A stretch of 10,839 nt of DNA, taken from positions 1 through 10,839 of the forward strand of contig JAABSF010000049.1 in the NCBI GenBank assembly GCA_011390535.1. The letters are read 5' to 3'. The position numbers and the translations under genes are program-made. Of the stretch, positions 5,842-10,839 are shown piece after piece. Numbering within the stretch: the first letter of the stretch is position 1; each line of letters starts with the position of its first letter. The notes beneath the pieces are model-generated. The model saw nothing but the letters and a program-made list of their open reading frames with translations. It was not told the DNA's origin and made no database searches. The DNA is from Deltaproteobacteria bacterium. GTDB taxonomy: Bacteria > Myxococcota_A > Polyangia > HGW-17 > SLPX01.

Positions 5842-8586
5842 TTAAGACTCAAGGAACGCCACCGTAACACCCTCTCCTCCTTCTCCTTGGCGGCCGGGGC
5901 GATAACGATCAACTGCGAAATGAAGGCCCAAGTGTTCCCTCACCGCTCTTTGCAGTGCTCCGGTTCCGAAACCGTGAATCACCAAAAACCCCTCTTGGTC
6001 TTGCGATAACATTCGATCAATGAAATGATCCAGCTCATCTACCGCCTCATCGGCCCGCATTCCTCGAAGATCAAGAGTATTTGAAGAATCTCTAACCAAA
6101 AGAACCGGGTCTTCCGATTCCCGGTCGGCCATACCTCTCTTCTTCTTCCCGGCTGATCGTCGTGTGCCGGGTTTAACTCCCACTTTAGCTTTCGCTTTAG
6201 CTCCCGCTTTAGTTTGGGATCCACTGTGAAAAGCACCGCCACCCGCCGCATTAACCCCCTTGCCCCCTTTGCCGACCTTTCCCCCTTTTCCTCCCTTGGG
6301 GATCAACACATCCTTCAACTTCAACCTCAGCTTCACTCCTCCCACCTGAACAGTGGGCCTCCCTTTGCTGTCAAGGTCTACAACCCGGCCCTTTACCCCG
6401 GTTGAGCTCACAATGACCTCATTGCCGACCTCCAACTCCCCCTTTTCCGGCACTCGGCCGGGACCGGTATGGGGCTCCGGCGCCAGCTCAGCGATTTTTT
6501 GCGCCGCCTGTGTTGCTGACTGCTCAGCGTTTGTGAGGGTTCGCTTACTCTTCGGGCCCCGGCTCAACACCTTTCGGACTCGATCCATTTCAGCCCGCAG
6601 CGAGCGAAGCTCCAAAACTGCCTGATCATGAGTGTGTTTTTTCAAGTCACGCAATTCTTTGCGCAGCTTGGTCTCCAACTCTTCTACCTTTCGCCTACGG
6701 TTTTCCGCTTCTTCTGCGGCGACTTTCGCTCTGGCCAGCTCTTCTTGCAGAGATTCATTTCTCCGCTCTACCTCTTCCATCAACCCTTCGAGCCGGTTCT
6801 GTTGCCCACCCATCAATTCTTCAGCACGCTTTAAGAGCTTATCGGGCAGCCCTAAGCTTCGCGCCACGGACAGCGCCGAAGACCGCCCCAGCATACCGCT
6901 CACCAATTTATATGTCGGCTTCTGGTTGTCGCTGTCGAACTCCATGGCTGAATTGGAAAACCGCTTGTCTTCGGCTGCAACGGCCTTCAGCCCGGTATAA
7001 TGTGTAGTGACCAGAATCTGAACTCCGGCATCGGCCATGCTCTCCAGCACGGCGCGCGCCAACGCCGCACCTTGTGTCGGCTCCGTCCCCACTGCGATTT
7101 CATCTAAAAGAACAAGGTCACCCTCATTTGCTTTTTGCAAAATATTGTTCAGGTTTGTCATATGTGCGGTGAAAGTCGAAAGCCCCATTGAGATGTCTTG
7201 ATCATCACCTATTGAGGTAAATATGGACTGGTAAAACGGAACATGTGAACCGTCTTCACAAGGCGGATGAAGCCCGGCTTGCGCCATCAAACACACAAGC
7301 CCCACGGTTTTGAGCGCCACTGTCTTACCCCCGGCGTTCGGCCCTGTGATCACAAGAGAACGCCCCTGATCAAGAACAAAATCATTTGCCACCACTCGCT
7401 CACCACGAGCCGCCATGAGAGGATGTCTCGCTTTTTTAAGATTCAACGCATTCCGCCCTATAGCCCCGGATAACTCCATCTTCGTGTCTTTCAGATCCCT
7501 TTCACCATCTCCCTCGTCTGCATCTGTGCTTTTCCTTGCTCCGTCGGTCACATTTCCCTCGATAACCTCTGCCCCGGCACTCCTAGCCGTTCCCAGCCTT
7601 GCGCCCAACCACATTCTCTCCCCCACTCCCCTTCCGCTCTCATAGCCTATCTCCACAGGCCTCCCATCCAAATCGGCACATAATCGGGCAGCCGCAGAGA
7701 TACTATCAAATTGAATCAACACCTCCAGGTTACCCTTGATCGCCGGTATCTCCTCACGCAAAAGCAAGCTCAACTCACCAAGAATCCGCCGCTCCTCCAT
7801 TTCAACATCCGAGAAAGCCATTTTAAGCTTGTTGCCCAACTCGGTTATCTCGGCCGGTTCCAAAAAGACCGTCGCCTCGGTGTTAGACCTCGCGTGCACT
7901 ATTCCGGGTAGCAGGTGCCCGCTTTCGATCTTCACCGGCAGCACATAACGCCCCTCTCTCAGAGTGTAATACTTATCTTGAAGAAGCTTCTCGATCCGAG
8001 GCTCCTCGATCATGGACTTCAACCGATCCACAATCTCATCTCTGAGAGATTTGGCCCGCTTTCGCAAAGCCCCCAGCTCACTCGACGCTTCATCCCGTAG
8101 TTCCCCCGAAGGCAGAAAGCTATCTCGGATGGGCCCCGAGACATCATCTAAATATTTTATCCTAGCCGCACGTTTGGCCAACAGAGGTACATCTTGCTTC
8201 AAGGAAATGAGCCTTCGACGCAAATCAGCTCCGAACCTGATAACATCCGCTACACCGAGTAAAGCTTCAGGGTCCAATATTCCCTTCTTGGAGAGCCTAT
8301 CCAAACTCTCGTAGATTTCCAAATCAATCGAAATTGAGAGCGCCCCCTCCGTACCTGATAAAAACCGAGCCTCCGCCAGCTCATCCCTCACCGCCCGTGC
8401 CTCCTCCGCAGTATCGCAGGGGCGCCACATCCGAGCGCGGTCAACCCCTCGCTCCGTCTTACAACGGGCTCCAATGAGCTGAGTTAAAAATTCCCAGTCA
8501 AGATCCCTGAGAGTCTTGGTTGGATGATTATGTGTATTATTTTTTTCGTTCAGCAATTCTTCTCTCTTTTCTTTGTTTCTCCCCAC
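5842..8586 (-). CDS. mutS2: MutS2 family protein with Smr domain
   Basis: Encodes 914 residues, longer than the usual roughly 780. In order: MutS-core helical regions (about 25-310); the ABC ATPase with Walker A GPNAGGKT (415-422), signature-like STFTAHM (470-476), Walker B LVLLDEI (491-497) and TTHY (527-530); a long coiled coil (about 590-690); a KOW/SH3-like segment (about 716-763); a Gly/Lys-rich linker (764-820); and a C-terminal Smr domain with LDLRG (838-842) and HGFGTG (871-876). MutS2 lacks the mismatch-recognition domain. It is known as a suppressor of recombination or junction nuclease and, in Bacillus, as a rescue factor for collided ribosomes. Extra length lies in the linker and in an acidic insert (about 338-370). 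The 8586 start is GTG and overlaps the amidase gene by 37 bp. A TTG at 8556 (codon 11), just before the amidase TGA and after GAGAGAAGAA, is an attractive alternative start consistent with translational coupling. Confidence 0.93.
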   Translation of the reverse strand: MGRNKEKREELLNEKNNTHNHPTKTLRDLDWEFLTQLIGARCKTERGVDRARMWRPCDTAEEARAVRDELAEARFLSGTEGALSISIDLEIYESLDRLSKKGILDPEALLGVADVIRFGADLRRRLISLKQDVPLLAKRAARIKYLDDVSGPIRDSFLPSGELRDEASSELGALRKRAKSLRDEIVDRLKSMIEEPRIEKLLQDKYYTLREGRYVLPVKIESGHLLPGIVHARSNTEATVFLEPAEITELGNKLKMAFSDVEMEERRILGELSLLLREEIPAIKGNLEVLIQFDSISAAARLCADLDGRPVEIGYESGRGVGERMWLGARLGTARSAGAEVIEGNVTDGARKSTDADEGDGERDLKDTKMELSGAIGRNALNLKKARHPLMAARGERVVANDFVLDQGRSLVITGPNAGGKTVALKTVGLVCLMAQAGLHPPCEDGSHVPFYQSIFTSIGDDQDISMGLSTFTAHMTNLNNILQKANEGDLVLLDEIAVGTEPTQGAALARAVLESMADAGVQILVTTHYTGLKAVAAEDKRFSNSAMEFDSDNQKPTYKLVSGMLGRSSALSVARSLGLPDKLLKRAEELMGGQQNRLEGLMEEVERRNESLQEELARAKVAAEEAENRRRKVEELETKLRKELRDLKKHTHDQAVLELRSLRAEMDRVRKVLSRGPKSKRTLTNAEQSATQAAQKIAELAPEPHTGPGRVPEKGELEVGNEVIVSSTGVKGRVVDLDSKGRPTVQVGGVKLRLKLKDVLIPKGGKGGKVGKGGKGVNAAGGGAFHSGSQTKAGAKAKAKVGVKPGTRRSAGKKKRGMADRESEDPVLLVRDSSNTLDLRGMRADEAVDELDHFIDRMLSQDQEGFLVIHGFGTGALQRAVREHLGLHFAVDRYRPGRQGEGGEGVTVAFLES
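6183..6297 (-). repeat. In-frame short repeats encoding the Gly/Lys linker of MutS2
   Basis: At 6183-6218 on the plus strand CTTTAG recurs every 12 bp (6183, 6195, 6207). It encodes a linker in which lysine returns every four residues (K793, K797, K801, K805; AGAKAKAKVGVK). At 6256-6297 a C-rich tract encodes GGKGGKVGKGGKG (residues 764-777). The linker joins the KOW-like segment to the Smr domain. It should be disordered and positively charged, so nucleic-acid contact is a reasonable inference. Confidence 0.7.
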
Positions 8587-9143
8587 ACTCTACATACCCG
8601 ATCCCAGTCAAAAAGCGGCCCGGGGTCCACCTTTCTTCGCACCCTTTTAGCCGGATCATCCTCCGCCGCCACCAACCGCTCATCTAATTCGCTGTGCCCA
8701 CACAAACACCTCAGCCCCGGCAATTCCTTCTTCAAAAAAACCAGCAAACCCACGAGCGTTGTATACTGCTCTTCAGTATAGGCCTGAGTCATCTCCTGAT
8801 GATCCCATCGCCACCAATGAGGATAACGTCCGCGATTCATCAACTCCACGCCCACACTCTTTTCGTTATGCCCTACAACATGATGAGCCACCCTGTTCAG
8901 CTCAGCAAACTGCACGCAACTTCCATCTCGATAAATATAGAAATGCCCGCAATTACCTGTCCCGCTTTCGTAGAGAACCCTCTCGGCGAACTCTCGACAC
9001 ATTGAAACATCAGGAAGCTCAGTGCAATGTATCACCACGGTATCAATACTCTCCAAATCTCGCTTCTGCAGCTTGTCATTGTACGACACCAATCTTTTCT
9101 CTACCAACAACTCTTCAGTTTTTCCAACTCTCCCGTCTTTCAT
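8550..9143 (-). CDS. AmpD-like N-acetylmuramoyl-L-alanine amidase (Amidase_2 family)
   Basis: Encodes 197 residues. The Amidase_2 zinc-hydrolase pattern is visible: H39 in VVIHCTELPD, H150 in CGHSELD and D173 in KVDPGPLFDW as metal ligands, with K171 and E100 (SVGVELMNRG) in catalytic positions. FYIYRDGSCVQF (68-79) and the AHHVVGHNEKS segment (86-96) match the family core. Members cut the MurNAc-L-alanine bond of peptidoglycan or of its recycled anhydro-muropeptides. There is no signal peptide, which favours a cytosolic AmpD-like recycling role over an autolysin. The spacing between H150 and D173 is longer than in classical AmpD because of an extra charged segment (about 153-170). The ATG at 9143 has a strong GAGGAGG (9157-9163), but at an unusually long 13 nt. 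The 3' end overlaps mutS2, suggesting one mRNA. Three 23-bp repeats lie just upstream. Confidence 0.88.
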   Translation of the reverse strand: MKDGRVGKTEELLVEKRLVSYNDKLQKRDLESIDTVVIHCTELPDVSMCREFAERVLYESGTGNCGHFYIYRDGSCVQFAELNRVAHHVVGHNEKSVGVELMNRGRYPHWWRWDHQEMTQAYTEEQYTTLVGLLVFLKKELPGLRCLCGHSELDERLVAAEDDPAKRVRRKVDPGPLFDWDRVCRVWGETKKREKNC

Positions 9144-9180
9144 TCTTTTTCCGTGTCCTCCTCTTTATCTGCATCTTACT

Positions 9181-9254
9181 CCCACATTTCAACTCACATC
9201 ACTCCTACATTTCAACTCACATCACTCCCACATTTCAACTCACATCACTCCCAC
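9181..9254. repeat. 23-bp tandem repeat, three units, upstream of the amidase gene
   Basis: Units at 9181-9203, 9204-9226 and 9227-9249 share CACATTTCAACTCACATCAC-like sequence and differ only at one position (CCCA or CCTA at the start). A fourth copy breaks off after CCCAC at 9254. They sit 38-110 bp before the amidase start, where a promoter and operators would lie, so iterated protein-binding sites are possible. No clear -35/-10 pair is seen. Confidence 0.9.
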
Positions 9255-9315
9255 TTGTTTTTTACTCAAAGGTGAACATCCATTAAACAGATCAAGAAAA
9301 CCCAAAAATGCAAGT

Positions 9316-9423
9316 GGATTCGAACAAACATGAATATTCAGATAGGGCAAGAGAACCCCAAAGAAACACGTGAATTCAAACAGAGCATAAGAATTCAGAC
9401 AGGGAGTGTATTCAAATAGGGTA
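9316..9423. repeat. Degenerate GAATTCAAACAGGG-like repeats at the kinase 3' end
   Basis: Related words occur at 9316-9331, 9332-9347, 9372-9386 (GAATTCAAACAGAGC), 9391-9405 (GAATTCAGACAGGGA) and 9408-9423 (GTATTCAAATAGGGTA). Two are followed by AAG-GAACC-like tails. Spacing is irregular, so this looks like an old, decayed array. The last copy overlaps the kinase stop codon (9412-9414). I see no terminator for the kinase gene in this spacer. Confidence 0.55.
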
Positions 9424-10542
9424 AGTGAACCTAAAAGTAGTTCCTTCTTTCTTGGATGATGTAAAACTCACTTTTCCGCCGAGTATTTTTTCCCCTAATA
9501 GCTTCATGGAATAGGTCCCAATCCCCCTTCCGGCTTCTTCTTTTGTACTAAAATTGCGTTGAAAAACTCGTTTGGCAACATTTTGAGGAATCTCCTGAGC
9601 ATTCCAAACGCAAAACGAAAGGAAACCATCCTGATGCTCAAGCCAAATCTTAACCTCTCCATTTTCATCACTAGCTTCCAGCGCATTTATCACCATGTTG
9701 TAGAGCACGCGTGATAATAAAGAACTGTCTATCTTGATTGAAAGAATCGGATAATCTTCAGAGACACATATGGACTTTCCCTCGGCAACCGGATGGTTTT
9801 TGAAGAAAAACAGAATATCTTCAACAATCTGTTCTGTCGTTAACTCAAGCCACACCGGCAAATAAACACTGGAATCGCTTTGTGCCAAACATCTTTGAAT
9901 GGCCACTTCTTTAATCAGGCGTTGAGATACCTGATGAACAGCTTCCGCGTTTTCAGAAGGTTCTTCCAAAATAAGCATTTCACTTACCCCGGCCAGAATG
10001 GTCAACATATTGTTCACATCATGAAAAAAGGTTCTCGCGAGCGCATCCCTATGCTGCTGTTTTGTAATATCTTGAAGAAACAATAAAAGGAATCTCTTTT
10101 CATCTATTTTTATTGGATGAGCTCTAACAAGAAGGAAAACATCTACCTCCTGACCGCCTCTTTTAGCAGTAAGTGCGCACACTCTTTCGACGGGTGTATC
10201 TTGCCCTAGGCAGGTAACCATGGCGACGGCCGCACCGCATGTAGAACAAAATCTCGTGGTACCACAACCTGCAGGTTCGTCATTAGCGTGAATGCATTGC
10301 AATACCTCTCCTGGTCGTAACCCCAAGGCTTTTGCAGAATCGTCAATGCCCAGCATTTGCAGAAATGAATCATTAAGAGCGATAACCTGCCGATGCTCAT
10401 TCAAAACAGCCAGCAGGCCGTTGATTGTATGAAGCAATCCGGATGTAACCGGATTTTTACTTACAGATCTGATTTCAGAAACAAGCAGGCTTTCGTCCAC
10501 TCGTTCGGCTGGAGCAAAAAAGGTGTCCATTTCATCCCTCAA
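9412..10542 (-). CDS. Sensor histidine kinase with Cys-rich PAS domain
   Basis: Encodes up to 376 residues, with no membrane segment and therefore probably cytosolic. A PAS-like domain covers about 35-160. It contains a cysteine cluster, C83, C93-G-T and C99-STC102-G, a spacing that suggests metal or redox sensing and recurs in a kinase subfamily common in Desulfobacterota. The phosphoacceptor is H174 in TFFHDVNNML. The GHKL ATPase follows: N-box NMVINALEAS (282-291), a WNAQEIP G1-region variant (313-319) and the GRGIGTYSMKLL G2 region (338-349). The WN-x-IP form appears normal for this subfamily, not a defect. The longest frame starts at TTG 10542, but GAGGG (10536-10540) sits 5 nt before an ATG at 10530 (codon 5), which I favour. 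No response regulator is adjacent; the LuxR protein in this window lacks a receiver domain. Confidence 0.88.
   Translation of the reverse strand: MRDEMDTFFAPAERVDESLLVSEIRSVSKNPVTSGLLHTINGLLAVLNEHRQVIALNDSFLQMLGIDDSAKALGLRPGEVLQCIHANDEPAGCGTTRFCSTCGAAVAMVTCLGQDTPVERVCALTAKRGGQEVDVFLLVRAHPIKIDEKRFLLLFLQDITKQQHRDALARTFFHDVNNMLTILAGVSEMLILEEPSENAEAVHQVSQRLIKEVAIQRCLAQSDSSVYLPVWLELTTEQIVEDILFFFKNHPVAEGKSICVSEDYPILSIKIDSSLLSRVLYNMVINALEASDENGEVKIWLEHQDGFLSFCVWNAQEIPQNVAKRVFQRNFSTKEEAGRGIGTYSMKLLGEKILGGKVSFTSSKKEGTTFRFTYPI
10536..10540 (-). promoter_or_regulatory. Shine-Dalgarno site deciding the kinase start
   Basis: GAGGG on the minus strand lies 5 nt before the ATG at 10530-10528. It overlaps the upstream TTG codon, so it supports ATG 10530 as the start, giving 372 residues. 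Nothing comparable precedes the TTG at an acceptable distance. Confidence 0.6.
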
Positions 10543-10708
10543 TAGAATTTCATGCCAATCATTTATATCATTTCTATTTTATTCAAAGAAACATATTTTC
10601 TTGAATAATAAAACCCTCCTTCTTATAGCGCCTATACAGGCTCTTGTATTTTTTAACCCCCTACTTGCGTGAAAATCACATCTCCCGAGTTGGACGAAAA
10701 CACAAACC
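10543..10708. other. Kinase leader region with hairpin, no gene seen
   Basis: ATTCAAAGAAA (10581-10591) and TTTCTTGAAT (10597-10606) form a 10-bp stem with one bulged A and a 5-nt loop about 50 bp before the kinase start. It could be an operator or the end of an upstream transcript. On the plus strand 10627-10654 can form a short interrupted hairpin (GCCT/AGGC) followed by six T, a weak terminator-like element with no plus-strand gene before it. AAGGAGGG on the minus strand near 10615 is not followed by a credible gene. Confidence 0.35.
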
Positions 10709-10791
10709 AATGTTCATAGGGGGACAATGTTCATAAGGGGACAATGTTCATAAGGGGAATGTTCATAAGGGGAATGTTCATAAGGGGACAC
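10709..10791. repeat. 15/17-bp tandem array at the right edge, five units
   Basis: Units at 10709-10725 and 10726-10742 are 17 bp (AATGTTCATAAGGGGAC, with one substitution in the first). Units at 10743-10757 and 10758-10772 are 15 bp and lack the final AC. The fifth, at 10773-10787, is followed by ACA. The change in unit length shows at least two duplication events. GGGGAC-rich repeats of this style are sometimes seen near Y1-type REP transposase genes, but none is in the window. Confidence 0.85.
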
Positions 10792-10839
10792 ACTCGTAAC
10801 CTTCTCCATGACCCATTGTTTCTTCACACTCTTCGGTGT

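Noticed and set aside
8759..9333. Plus-strand frames opposite the amidase gene and the 23-bp repeats
   Set aside because: Antisense to a clear amidase. The C-terminal repeats in the products only mirror the DNA repeat.
9585..9605. Degenerate G1 box of the kinase read as a pseudokinase sign
   Set aside because: The WN-x-IP form with an intact GRGIGTY region and N-box appears to be usual in this kinase subfamily, and H174 is present.
4033..10542. Kinase and LuxR protein as a two-component system
   Set aside because: The LuxR-type protein has no receiver domain, and the genes are about 4 kb apart on opposite strands with unrelated genes between.
10778..10839. Minus-strand frame entering from the right edge and ending VPL-stop
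   Set aside because: About 19 codons only. Another frame is also open, and the stop lies inside the tandem array. It could be a gene end, but cannot be judged without the flanking sequence.

Overview
The window is bacterial chromosomal DNA carrying six intact protein genes, a decayed toxin-antitoxin locus and an unusual number of short tandem repeats. No taxonomic marker (rRNA, tRNA, ribosomal protein) is present. The mix of a two-domain MutS2, a cytosolic AmpD-like amidase and a histidine kinase with a cysteine-rich PAS domain would suit a Gram-negative lineage such as Desulfobacterota or a relative, but this is a low-confidence guess. Genes are of moderate GC, and several spacers are AT-rich.

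Layout. 1-485: no credible gene, with a 31-bp tandem duplication at the left edge. 486-1724 (+): a DUF4143-type AAA+ ATPase gene whose start codon lies inside a 13-bp-arm palindrome that also overlaps a predicted -10 box. 1763-3079 (-): an endonuclease Q (EndoQ) family PHP-domain DNA repair nuclease, convergent with the ATPase. 3080-4032: a long spacer with a leader hairpin, a 21/22-bp direct repeat, an eight-unit 19-bp tandem array and a possible coding remnant. 4033-5196 (+): a LuxR-type regulator with a GAF/PAS-like sensory half and no receiver domain. Its stop codon lies in the first unit of an eight-unit 11-bp array. 5276-5841: gene debris, namely a VapB-like antitoxin frameshifted at an A8 run, a truncated VapC PIN toxin and an unidentified minus-strand remnant. 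5842-9143 (-): mutS2 and, upstream and overlapping it, an AmpD-like amidase, probably one transcription unit. 9144-9411: two different repeat clusters. 9412-10542 (-): the histidine kinase. 10543-10839: its leader and a 15/17-bp tandem array at the right edge.

How the parts relate. EndoQ (cleavage at deaminated bases) and MutS2 (branched DNA processing or ribosome rescue, depending on lineage) are genome or translation maintenance factors but are not in one operon. The amidase and MutS2 look translationally coupled. The kinase and the LuxR protein are not a classical two-component pair, because the LuxR protein lacks a receiver domain and lies about 4 kb away on the other strand.

The most striking property is the repeats. 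Nearly every spacer carries its own tandem repeat family, with different unit lengths and sequences, and similar 12-bp in-frame repeats occur inside the EndoQ and MutS2 genes. I found no convincing undescribed multi-gene system. The best leads are the palindrome over the ATPase start, the slippage-prone antitoxin frameshift and the locus-specific repeats.
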